From NCBI GenBank assembly GCA_013153235.1, contig JAADEU010000071.1, positions 1 to 23,628 of the forward strand: DNA of 23,628 bases. The letters run 5' to 3'. The notes under the pieces are model-generated. The model did not search any database. It saw nothing but the letters and a program-made list of their open reading frames with translations, and was not told the DNA's origin. The DNA is from Aquificota bacterium. Its GTDB lineage: Bacteria > Aquificota > Aquificia > Aquificales > Hydrogenothermaceae. Each line of letters begins with the position of its first letter. The stretch's first letter is position 1. The position numbers and the translations under genes are program-made. Below are positions 1 to 7,547 of this stretch, piece by piece.

Positions 1-1668
1 CAGCTGAAACTGTCTGAGATACAGGGACAGGTTGAGAACCTTAAGGTACAGGCAACAGAAGGGTGGGAGATTCTGGACTACCTTCAGGAAGAGGGTGTAT
101 TCATTGCATCTCCGGAATTCAAACCAGGTAAAGCAGGGAATGAACTGATTTTCGTAAACAAGAGAGGTAAGGAGATTCTCAGGGAACTTGGAGATGACAT
201 TAATAGAATCTACGGTTTTACTATAGACTGGGAAAATCCAATAGGTATCTCCATACACAAATTCCACAAAGACCCGGACAGGGTAAAAGAACTCCTTAAA
301 TCCCTTAAACCAGGTGAAGTTATAAAAAATGCCGATATTGTGGTTGGAAATCATGTGATTGAATCCTACAGATTTGCCGTAACAGACCAGAACGGGAATA
401 TCATCGGTTATGCATCAACATGGAAAGATGTTACAGCTGACAGGTACATGGAGAGAATAATCAGGGAAGCCTCACCAAAACTATCCCTCACAATATATGA
501 AAACTCCCTTATCGGTGCAAGTGCCTACAAAATCAGGGATGAGATGAAAATATTCAAGAGCAACCTTGAGAATATTGTTGATTCGGTAAACCAGATAAGT
601 ACGGCGATATCGGACCTTGCAACATCCATCCTTGATGTTCAGAATGCCCAGGAAAATATCAACGAGCTAGTTATGAAGGGAGCAGAATCCATTGATAAGT
701 CTGTATCAAATATCAAACAGTCTGTTAAGGTTATAACAAGACTGACAGACTCAACGGCGGAATTGAAGAAGAGAATCTCCGGAATTGAGCACATCCTTGA
801 TGTAATCCTTGAGATTACAGAGCAGACAAACCTCCTTGCCCTGAATGCTGCTATTGAGGCTGCAAGGGCCGGTGAAGTAGGAAGGGGATTTGCTGTCGTT
901 GCCGATGAGGTAAGGAAGCTTGCAGAAAAAACCTCCAAGAGTGCAAACGAAATCAGGGATGTTGTAATGTCCATCATGGAGGAGATGGAAAAAACCGAGG
1001 TTGAGGTTAATAACGTAAGGGAAATCATAAACGAAGGTGCCGAGTACTCTGAAGAAATTGACGAGATATTTAAAAAAATACAGGAGGCGAGCAGAAAGAT
1101 AACAGATATGATTATGCAGCAGACAACCTCAACAGAAGAGCAGTCCCAGATGGTCAAGTCTGTTTCTGCTAACGCTGCAACACTTCTAGATTCGATAAAT
1201 GATCTGCTGGATATTGCCCTTGAGCTTGACCAGATTGCATCTTCCACATTCAGAAACGGTGAAGAGGTGTGGAAGTTATTTACCGAGATGAGAAAAGATG
1301 AAACATTTGAGCTGCTTACAAGAATCATCGAACACGCAGAATTTGTGGAAAATGTGATTAAAGCAATGGAAGGAAGAACATCATTTGTACCGACAGACCA
1401 CACCCAGTGTAATCTGGGAAGATGGTACTACACAGAAGGTCTGATAAAGGCACAGGAGTATGGTCCAGAAGCCATTCAGATGATGAAAGAACTCGAAGAA
1501 GCCCACATCAAGTTCCACCAGGCTGGAGCTGAGGCGATGAGATTCCATCAGGAAGGTAAGTACCCTGAAGCCCAGGAAAAAGTAGAAGAAATGGTAGAAA
1601 TGTCAAGGGAGATTGCAGACATTCTGGTAAAACTATTTCAGCTATTCTCTATAGACAAAAGGACATAA
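1..1668 (+). CDS. Soluble PAS-CZB methyl-accepting chemotaxis protein (5' partial)
   Basis: The reading frame is open from base 1, so the true start lies upstream; 555 residues are visible. Residues about 20-150 look like a PAS-type sensor domain (GNELIFVNKRGKEIL, later GNIIGYASTWKDVTAD). The MCP signalling hairpin follows (QTNLLALNAAIEAARAGE, then GFAVVADEVRKLAEKT). The last 115 residues match a chemoreceptor zinc-binding (CZB) domain with the 3-His/1-Cys ligand set H445, C470 (in CNLGRW), H502 and H506. No transmembrane segment is seen in the visible part, so this is probably a cytoplasmic receptor that senses internal redox, energy or oxidant state, as other PAS or CZB receptors do, and signals through CheW/CheA. 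The next chemoreceptor gene starts 2 bases after its stop. The ligand is unknown. Confidence 0.93.
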   Translation, partial: QLKLSEIQGQVENLKVQATEGWEILDYLQEEGVFIASPEFKPGKAGNELIFVNKRGKEILRELGDDINRIYGFTIDWENPIGISIHKFHKDPDRVKELLKSLKPGEVIKNADIVVGNHVIESYRFAVTDQNGNIIGYASTWKDVTADRYMERIIREASPKLSLTIYENSLIGASAYKIRDEMKIFKSNLENIVDSVNQISTAISDLATSILDVQNAQENINELVMKGAESIDKSVSNIKQSVKVITRLTDSTAELKKRISGIEHILDVILEITEQTNLLALNAAIEAARAGEVGRGFAVVADEVRKLAEKTSKSANEIRDVVMSIMEEMEKTEVEVNNVREIINEGAEYSEEIDEIFKKIQEASRKITDMIMQQTTSTEEQSQMVKSVSANAATLLDSINDLLDIALELDQIASSTFRNGEEVWKLFTEMRKDETFELLTRIIEHAEFVENVIKAMEGRTSFVPTDHTQCNLGRWYYTEGLIKAQEYGPEAIQMMKELEEAHIKFHQAGAEAMRFHQEGKYPEAQEKVEEMVEMSREIADILVKLFQLFSIDKRT

Positions 1669-1670
1669 TA

Positions 1671-3470
1671 TTGAGCATAAAAACCAAGCTATTAGCTTCG
1701 CTTATAGTTGAGGTGCTATTTATATTTTTTTTAACTGAATATGTTCTTTGCAAAATAAGGAAATACCTGCAGATAGAAAAGGCCGTAGAGCTTGGAAACA
1801 ATTATGTCTCAGTGCTGACATCGGCAAAGCTTGCCTCGGATTACGGACTGGAGATAGACACAGGTCGCCTTTCCGGCGACCTTTTAAACAGTATAGAATC
1901 GAATGGTGAAAATCCATACATTTCCCGCATAAGCACCACCGTCCAGCAAATAGCCTCCATTTTACAGGAAAAGGGAAAAGAAGGGATATCTGAAGGTATA
2001 ACCATCCTCCGACAGGAACTGGACAGGCTGGAAAAAACAGGTGAAGAGCTTTTGTCCTCAGGGCTGACAGTTCTGGTTCTTATACCTGTATTCAGTCTGA
2101 TAATTATCGGTCTTGGGGCGTACACCACATACCGGTCGGTGGTTTTTCCTGTCAGAAAGATGATAGAGCTGATGAAAAGGATAAGGGAAGGGAACCTGAC
2201 AGTAAAACTTGCCCACAACAAACAGGATGAACTGGGAACGCTGGGTACCGAGTTTGACAGATTTGTTGAGTGGGTCAGGGATACATTTGTGCAGCTTTCA
2301 GACAGTGCAGGTGAGGTCTCAAGAAATTCCACAGTCCTCATAACAGACCTTACTGTAACAAAGGAGAAAAACGATAGAATCCAGAGAAAAGTACTCCACC
2401 TTGCCGTCTCATCAGAGGTACTCTCCCTTTCTGTGGATAATGTAAACAGGCATATAAAAAACGTATATGAGACGGTAAAAGAGGTTGAGAATCAGGCGGT
2501 TGAAGGTTCTGATGTTATAGTTTCTTCAATAAATGAAGTAAAAACCCTTGCAGGGGAAGTGGTTGCACTTCAGGAAAATGTTAAGATACTGACAGACCAG
2601 TCTGAGAAGATAAAAGAGGTTGTTAATACCATTAAGGCTATAGCCGACCAGACTAATCTTCTTGCCCTGAATGCTGCCATAGAGGCTGCAAGGGCTGGTG
2701 AGGCAGGAAAGGGATTTGCCGTTGTTGCCGATGAGGTGAGGATGCTTGCCAATAAAACGAAACTGGCAACAGAGGAGATTGGCAGTATAGTAGAGACCAT
2801 ATCAGGTTCTATGAAATCCCTTGCAGAAAATCTTGAGGAAAAGGCCAGAAGGGCTGAGGAAGTTCAGAAAGTAATGGGAGCCTCGTGTATAAGCATAAAG
2901 AAAATCAAGGAAAGTATAAAAATAATTACGGATATAGCCAGTGAGATTTCTGTACTTGTTGAGGAACAGGAGGAATCCCTTGATGTTGTCAAGGAGGAGA
3001 TAGTAGGTGTCAGTGAAGATATGAACAGGTTTAACAGCATATTCAGGGAACTTGAGACCAGTGTCATTAACACGGAAAAAACAGTTGATGGAATAATAGA
3101 GATGATATCCCGTTTTGAGCTGGGGAAGGAGACACTGATAGACAGGGGAAGAATTCTGTTTATGGAATGGATAATCTCAATACCGGAAGCTATCAGTGCG
3201 GATACGGTAAAAAAGCTGAATCAGACAGAGCTCTACAGATGGCTTGAAGAGGAGTTTAAGGGCTTTGCCCTCCAGAATAACCTTGAAAACTACTACAGAA
3301 AACTCCATTCTGATGTTCTCCAGATAGATTCTCTAATAGAGGAAATTAGCAGGAAAAAGGATGAGGAAGAGGTGTTCAGAAAACTGAAATCCCTTATACA
3401 CAGTTTTATGGACACACTGGGGAGTATAAAAAAAGAGTTGAAGGTAAAAAATGGACGGACTAATACCTGA
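1671..3470 (+). CDS. Transmembrane methyl-accepting chemotaxis protein
   Basis: A 599-residue chemoreceptor with a TTG start; AAGGA sits 7 bases upstream of it. TM1 is about residues 7-27, a helical periplasmic domain of about 100 residues follows, TM2 is about 131-154 and HAMP about 155-207. The conserved MCP hairpin tip (QTNLLALNAAIEAARAGE) starts near residue 327 and is followed by GFAVVADEVRMLA. It would report a periplasmic stimulus to CheA. The C-terminal 110 residues align by spacing with the CZB domain of the preceding receptor, but three of the four zinc-ligand positions are replaced (R494, T519, Y542; H546 kept), so zinc binding is unlikely. The gene overlaps the PilZ gene by 20 bases, which implies translational coupling. 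The ligand cannot be told from the sequence. Confidence 0.93.
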   Translation: MSIKTKLLASLIVEVLFIFFLTEYVLCKIRKYLQIEKAVELGNNYVSVLTSAKLASDYGLEIDTGRLSGDLLNSIESNGENPYISRISTTVQQIASILQEKGKEGISEGITILRQELDRLEKTGEELLSSGLTVLVLIPVFSLIIIGLGAYTTYRSVVFPVRKMIELMKRIREGNLTVKLAHNKQDELGTLGTEFDRFVEWVRDTFVQLSDSAGEVSRNSTVLITDLTVTKEKNDRIQRKVLHLAVSSEVLSLSVDNVNRHIKNVYETVKEVENQAVEGSDVIVSSINEVKTLAGEVVALQENVKILTDQSEKIKEVVNTIKAIADQTNLLALNAAIEAARAGEAGKGFAVVADEVRMLANKTKLATEEIGSIVETISGSMKSLAENLEEKARRAEEVQKVMGASCISIKKIKESIKIITDIASEISVLVEEQEESLDVVKEEIVGVSEDMNRFNSIFRELETSVINTEKTVDGIIEMISRFELGKETLIDRGRILFMEWIISIPEAISADTVKKLNQTELYRWLEEEFKGFALQNNLENYYRKLHSDVLQIDSLIEEISRKKDEEEVFRKLKSLIHSFMDTLGSIKKELKVKNGRTNT

Positions 3471-4104
3471 AGGCAGAAGATATACAGGACAGATTACTGT
3501 CAAGAGGTTCTGCGACAAATTTGGTATTAATATGGACTTTGATATTATTTTTAGTGGTAACGTGTCACCTGTAGACACAGACAGAATAGAAATCACCCGT
3601 TTAAATCCTTACCAAGTAAAGGGTATACTGGAAAAAGAAAAAAAGTTCCAGCTTTACATTACCAGGGAAAATCGGACATACGTTGCCTCAGCCTCCATTG
3701 AGTCTGTTTCAGACAGGAGCATAATCACAAAGATAAAAAAGTCAGGTATATACAGGGACAAGAGGAGGTTCCACAGATTCCATTTCTGTTGCAGGGACCT
3801 TGGGGATCTCGTTCTGGAAAAAAACGGGAAAATACTGTGCGATACAGCCTGTGTTTACGAGTTGAGCAGGTCAGGTCTTGGCATTATAAATCCCTGTATG
3901 GACTCTATTGGTGAGGGGGACGTTATAACCGTTATAAACCCTTCCGACGGACTGAGTATTGGAATGAAAATACTCCACATCAAGAACGAGGGCAGATTTC
4001 AGGTGCTTGGGGGAGAAATCATCAGCTCAAATCTGAACTTGATTAATTACGTGATAAAGAAATATATTAAAGTATCAGAAGAATTAATTTTGAAAACGGG
4101 ATAG
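3451..4104 (+). CDS. PilZ-domain protein, probable c-di-GMP receptor
   Basis: A 217-residue protein starting inside the end of the upstream chemoreceptor gene; GAAGGT lies 6 bases before the ATG. Residues 1-100 form an N-terminal domain resembling the beta-rich module that precedes PilZ in YcgR-type proteins. The PilZ domain begins at residue about 101 with the Arg-rich c-di-GMP loop (KRRFHRF; R105-x3-R109), followed by ELSRSG (137-142), which fits the second motif [D/N]xSxxG except that Glu replaces Asp/Asn. Known YcgR/FlgZ proteins slow or bias the motor by contacting FliG, FliM or MotA when c-di-GMP is bound. Its position directly upstream of fliG, 7 bases away, supports a motor role here, but that is inferred from context. 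The Glu substitution leaves the binding strength open. Confidence 0.85.
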   Translation: MDGLIPEGRRYTGQITVKRFCDKFGINMDFDIIFSGNVSPVDTDRIEITRLNPYQVKGILEKEKKFQLYITRENRTYVASASIESVSDRSIITKIKKSGIYRDKRRFHRFHFCCRDLGDLVLEKNGKILCDTACVYELSRSGLGIINPCMDSIGEGDVITVINPSDGLSIGMKILHIKNEGRFQVLGGEIISSNLNLINYVIKKYIKVSEELILKTG

Positions 4105-4111
4105 ATAAAAA

Positions 4112-5140
4112 GTGCCTGAAGAAAAAAAAGACAGTAAAAATCTTAAGGGTCCGGAGAAAGCTGCCATTCTGCTTTCACTCCTTCCTGAAGAAGCTACGGT
4201 AACAATATTTAAGCATCTGAAGGAGCACGAGATAGAAAGGCTGATAAAACAGATTCTCAGTATAGAACCCCCATCAAAGGAGCTGGCAAAACAGATTCTT
4301 GAAGAGGCCTTTGAAAAACTGAAAGAAGTGGCTCCTATAAAAATAGCACCGGACAACCTGAAAAAGATACTGGAACAGGCCCTTCCCCCTGATAAGCTTG
4401 AAAAACTGCTGGCAGAAACACTGACTGTTGAAGAGGGAAAGGCCATCTTCAGGGAACTTGAAAAGATGGACCCTAAGTTTGTGGCAAATATCATCCAGAA
4501 TGAGCATCCACAGGTGATAGCCCTCATCCTCTCTCAGCTCAAACCTGTCAAGGCAGCTGAGATTATCCAGTATCTGCCAAAGAGACTCGGGGTTACAAAT
4601 GTTCAGGAAGAGGTCATAAAAAGAATCGCCTCAATAGAGAAAATATCAAGTGATATGCTCAAAATAGTTGCCAGTACACTGGAAGAGGAACTTCTTACCA
4701 TCGGTGCCGGAAAGGAAGAAACATTAAGCGGTGTTGATATAGCAGCCGAAATTGTAAATGTACTACCAAAAGAACTGGGGCAGGAGATTCTTGAGGAAAT
4801 CAGAAAAGAGAACCCATCCCTTGCTGATACGATTGAAGAGAAGATGTTCAAGTTCGAGGATATTGTCAAACTGGACAACAGGGCTATTATTGAAATACTT
4901 AAGGTTGTTGATAAAAATGACCTGCTTATTGCCCTCAAAGGAGCACCGCAGGAAATACTGGACAAGTTTTTATCAAATATGTCCAAAAGAGCTGCACAGA
5001 TGTTCCTTGAGGATATGGAGATACTTGGACCTGTTAAAAAGTCCGATGTGGAAAATGCACGGAAGAAAATTATTGCCACCATTAAGGGTCTTATAGAGAA
5101 AGGTGTTATTGAGTACGGTGCAGGTGAAGAAATGATTTAG
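4112..5140 (+). CDS. fliG: Flagellar motor switch protein FliG
   Basis: A 342-residue rotor protein of normal family length with a GTG start, 7 bases after the PilZ gene; the ribosome binding site is weak. FliG links the MS ring (FliF) to FliM and contacts the stator. The EHPQ motif used for FliM binding is at residues 131-134. The C-terminal torque helix is recognisable (LDNRAIIEILKVVD), with R257 and D267 at positions of conserved charged residues, followed by LLIALKGA. Unlike the common fliF-fliG-fliH order, this fliG sits with fliM and fliN, while fliF and fliH lie together near the end of the window. Identification is secure. Confidence 0.97.
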   Translation: MPEEKKDSKNLKGPEKAAILLSLLPEEATVTIFKHLKEHEIERLIKQILSIEPPSKELAKQILEEAFEKLKEVAPIKIAPDNLKKILEQALPPDKLEKLLAETLTVEEGKAIFRELEKMDPKFVANIIQNEHPQVIALILSQLKPVKAAEIIQYLPKRLGVTNVQEEVIKRIASIEKISSDMLKIVASTLEEELLTIGAGKEETLSGVDIAAEIVNVLPKELGQEILEEIRKENPSLADTIEEKMFKFEDIVKLDNRAIIEILKVVDKNDLLIALKGAPQEILDKFLSNMSKRAAQMFLEDMEILGPVKKSDVENARKKIIATIKGLIEKGVIEYGAGEEMI

Positions 5141-5151
5141 GAGCCTGAATA

Positions 5152-6111
5152 ATGTCAGATGAGTTTCTCTCCCAAGAGGAGATAGATGCTTTATTAGGCG
5201 GGGAAACAGAAGAAAAAGAAGAGGTTGAAGAGAAACCTTCGGTAGCCCCTTTTGATTTTTCGGAAGTTGAACATATAAAAAAGGGCGGTCTGCCTGGATT
5301 TGAGCTGATATTTGAACGGTGGATAAAGGTATTCAGGGAAGAGGTAAGGAAGATTCTCCCAAGGATAAATATGGTAACAAAGGAAAATATATACATAACC
5401 AGATTCCAGAATTTTATGCTCAAGATACCACTACCTTCCAGTTATACCATTTTTTCCATGAGACCCCTTAAAGAAAGTGCCCTCCTTGTTGTTGACTCGA
5501 GACTTGTTTTTACGGTTATAAGTGTTTTATTTGGAGGACCTGCAAAACCGTTCAAAGTAGAGGGCAGGGAGTTTACCAAACTTGAGATGAGGGTTGTAGA
5601 GGATTTTATCAATGCTGCCCTCAAAACATACGAACAGGTATGGGATGCATTCTACCCTGTGATGGTTGAGGTCAGGTCTATAGAGCTTAACCCCAGCCTT
5701 GCAAGGATTGTATCACCAAACGAAAAGGTTATTATAGTTGAGTGTAAAATGGATATAGACGGGTATGAAGCCCCTTTTTACTTCTGTTTTCCCCAGAGTA
5801 TGTTTCTACCGATAAAGGATATAGTTTACTCCCAGGTGGCATTCGCCGAGGACCCTGTATGGAAAAAGAGTATTGAAGAAAAAATTCGTAAGACTAATGT
5901 AAGACTGGGTTTTGAACTGGTTAAGATGAAACTGAAAATCAAGGATATTCTGGAATGGGAAGAGGGGACGGAGCTTATGCTTTATGTCTCTCCAGACCAG
6001 GAATTCAGGTTGTTTGTGGAGGATAAGCACAAGTTCTACGCAAAACTGGGTAAACTGAATGATAAGTATGCTGCAATGATTACAAGACCTGTATTTGAAG
6101 AGGAAGAGTGA
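5152..6111 (+). CDS. fliM: Flagellar motor switch protein FliM
   Basis: A 319-residue C-ring protein. The N-terminal CheY-P-binding peptide is intact (LSQEEIDALL, residues 6-15), followed by an acidic linker, the CheC-like middle domain that packs on FliG, and a C-terminal SpoA domain that pairs with FliN. GGAG lies about 9 bases before the ATG. Its TGA stop overlaps the fliN ATG by one base (TGATG), as expected for subunits made together. Nothing is missing, so this motor should respond to phospho-CheY in the usual way. Confidence 0.97.
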   Translation: MSDEFLSQEEIDALLGGETEEKEEVEEKPSVAPFDFSEVEHIKKGGLPGFELIFERWIKVFREEVRKILPRINMVTKENIYITRFQNFMLKIPLPSSYTIFSMRPLKESALLVVDSRLVFTVISVLFGGPAKPFKVEGREFTKLEMRVVEDFINAALKTYEQVWDAFYPVMVEVRSIELNPSLARIVSPNEKVIIVECKMDIDGYEAPFYFCFPQSMFLPIKDIVYSQVAFAEDPVWKKSIEEKIRKTNVRLGFELVKMKLKIKDILEWEEGTELMLYVSPDQEFRLFVEDKHKFYAKLGKLNDKYAAMITRPVFEEEE

Positions 6112-6737
6112 TGTCTGAGGAAGAAAAGAAGGAAAACCAGCAGGAAGAAGAAGAGATAGACCAGGAGAAGCTGGCCGAAGAGTGGGAAAAAATGGCCCAG
6201 CAACCGGCTGAGTCTGCCGGTGAAGAGTCCTCTGAAGAGGAAGAGGTAGACCAGGAAAAACTGGCACAGGAATGGGAACAGATGGCACAGCAAGCCAGCC
6301 AAGAATCGACAGAAGAAGAGGTTGACCAGGATAAGCTGGCTGAAGAATGGGAAAAAATGGCCCAGGGGGAATCTGCACCCCAGCAGGAAGACCTGGCCAG
6401 TGAATGGGAAAAGGCGCTGCAGGAATCACAGCTCCAGCCACAGCCTGAGATGGAGAGTTTCGAAAAGGAAAAACTCGACCTCCTTATGGACATTCCACTG
6501 GAGATTTCGGTGGAAATCGGCAGTACAACAATGCCTCTTGAGGAAGTACTGAAACTTAACCCAAACAGTATTGTTGAGCTTGATAGATACATAAACCAGC
6601 CTGTGGACATAAAGGTAAACGGCAAACTGATAGCAAAAGGGGAACTGTACACAGTTGAGAACAACTTCGGTATAAAAATCACCAGTATAATTACCGTTCA
6701 GGAGAGGATGAAACTCCTCACCGACGAAAACAGCTGA
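6111..6737 (+). CDS. fliN: Flagellar motor switch protein FliN with an expanded N-terminus
   Basis: A 208-residue protein; enterobacterial FliN is about 137. The C-terminal SpoA domain (about 124-203, beginning LMDIPLEISVEIG) is typical and would form the C-ring base with FliM and dock FliH. The N-terminal 120 residues are very acidic and Gln-rich and carry a motif of the form DQ-x-KLA-x-EWE-x-MAQ at residues 15-30, 45-60 and 70-85, plus a shorter copy EDLASEWEKALQ at 93-104. The last copy resembles the single LWAEAL-type motif near the N-terminus of ordinary FliN, so the motif seems to have multiplied here. I chose ATG 6111, overlapping the fliM stop, over GTG 6108. Confidence 0.95.
   Translation: MSEEEKKENQQEEEEIDQEKLAEEWEKMAQQPAESAGEESSEEEEVDQEKLAQEWEQMAQQASQESTEEEVDQDKLAEEWEKMAQGESAPQQEDLASEWEKALQESQLQPQPEMESFEKEKLDLLMDIPLEISVEIGSTTMPLEEVLKLNPNSIVELDRYINQPVDIKVNGKLIAKGELYTVENNFGIKITSIITVQERMKLLTDENS
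6153..6422 (+). repeat. In-frame tandem repeat in fliN encoding EWExMAQ motifs
   Basis: Four units start at 6153, 6243, 6318 and 6387. The first three encode 16 residues each (E-[IV]-DQ-[ED]-KLA-x-EWE-x-MAQ) and the fourth 12. They are separated by variable acidic or Gln/Ser spacers, so spacing is 90, 75 and 69 bases, not fixed. The Trp codons are at 6183, 6273, 6348 and 6405. The units differ at many silent sites, so the protein motif has been kept and this is not a very recent duplication. Confidence 0.9.
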
Positions 6738-6745
6738 TAATCATT

Positions 6746-6772
6746 TAAAGAATTTCCTGTATTTTACGAATT
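6746..6772 (+). promoter_or_regulatory. Possible sigma-28-like promoter upstream of flgF
   Basis: The 64-base gap between fliN and flgF is A/T-rich and contains TAAA (6746-6749), exactly 15 bases, then TACGAATT (6765-6772). Against the sigma-28 pattern TAAA-N15-GCCGATAA, the -35 box is perfect but the -10 box keeps only the CGA core. It would start transcription about 20 bases before the flgF ATG. The weak -10 match makes this tentative. Confidence 0.25.
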
Positions 6773-6801
6773 ATTTATAAAATTCCCAGGGATGGCAGAA
6801 G

Positions 6802-7533
6802 ATGGCACTGAATTTCCAGCCTATTTATGTACTGGCTTCAGGTGGTGAAAGGGCACTTGAGAATCTGAATACCACGGCCAACAATCTTGCCAATGTGAAC
6901 ACCCCCGGGTTTAAAAAACTCCTGCTCAGGGAAATGAGCCAGTACCTGCCAGAAAACAAGGGTGATGCCTCCCATCTGTTTGTTTTTCCCAGGTTCAACG
7001 ACACACCTGTTATAACAACACAGGGAAACCTCATAAGAACGGAAGCACCCCTTGATTTTGCCATATTCGGGGAAGGTTTTTTTGCCGTTGAAACACCCCA
7101 GGGAATCAAGTACACAAGAAACGGCCACTTCCTCAGAAACGGTGAGGGATTTCTTGTAGACTCAAATGGTAACTACGTTCTTAATGATGAAGGGAAGAGA
7201 ATAAAACTTGATGACATAAAGGCGAAGATAACCGTCGTTGATGACGGAACAATATATCTGGGTTCTGAGGTGGCAGGAAGGTTTATGATAAGGAACTTCA
7301 CCGCCGTAAGGCCGGACTCTGAAAGCTACTACATACCTGACCAGACAAAAAATGCCCAGGAGATACCTGCCAGCTATACGGTAAAACAGGGGTATCTGGA
7401 ACAGTCCAACGTAAACGGTATTGAATCAATGATTGAGCTTATAAACGCCCAGAGGCGTTTTGAGATTTATGGAAATCTAATCAGAAGTCTTGACCAGATG
7501 GAACAAAAAAGCAATGAAATAGGAAGGGCATAA
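6802..7533 (+). CDS. flgF: Flagellar basal-body rod protein FlgF
   Basis: A 243-residue proximal rod subunit. The N-terminal rod/hook signature is clear (NTTANNLANVNTPGFKK, residues about 24-40), followed by the D1 region (GEGFFAVETPQG, YTRNGHF) and the C-terminal helix motif (LEQSNVNGIESMIELINAQRRFE). It is assigned as FlgF, not FlgG, because it is shorter and is followed directly by a clear FlgG; the N-terminus is also less canonical than FlgG. It probably heads the flgFGAHI run. A GGGATGG sequence 7 bases before the ATG is the likely ribosome binding site. Confidence 0.93.
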   Translation: MALNFQPIYVLASGGERALENLNTTANNLANVNTPGFKKLLLREMSQYLPENKGDASHLFVFPRFNDTPVITTQGNLIRTEAPLDFAIFGEGFFAVETPQGIKYTRNGHFLRNGEGFLVDSNGNYVLNDEGKRIKLDDIKAKITVVDDGTIYLGSEVAGRFMIRNFTAVRPDSESYYIPDQTKNAQEIPASYTVKQGYLEQSNVNGIESMIELINAQRRFEIYGNLIRSLDQMEQKSNEIGRA

Positions 7534-7547
7534 AAAGGAGAGGAGCC

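Noticed and set aside
2640..2760. DNA similarity between this part of the second chemoreceptor gene and 820-930 of the first
   Set aside because: It is the universally conserved MCP signalling tip; silent differences are many, so it does not indicate a recent duplication or recombination.
5806..6441. Long minus-strand open frame of 211 codons across fliM and fliN
   Set aside because: It lies antisense to two certain genes and its Pro/Leu/Phe-rich translation is what the acidic repeats of fliN give when read backwards; no ribosome binding site or known domain.
6803..6820. Sigma-54-like TGGCAC followed by TTCC at the start of flgF
   Set aside because: The required GC at the -12 position is absent and the match lies inside the coding sequence.
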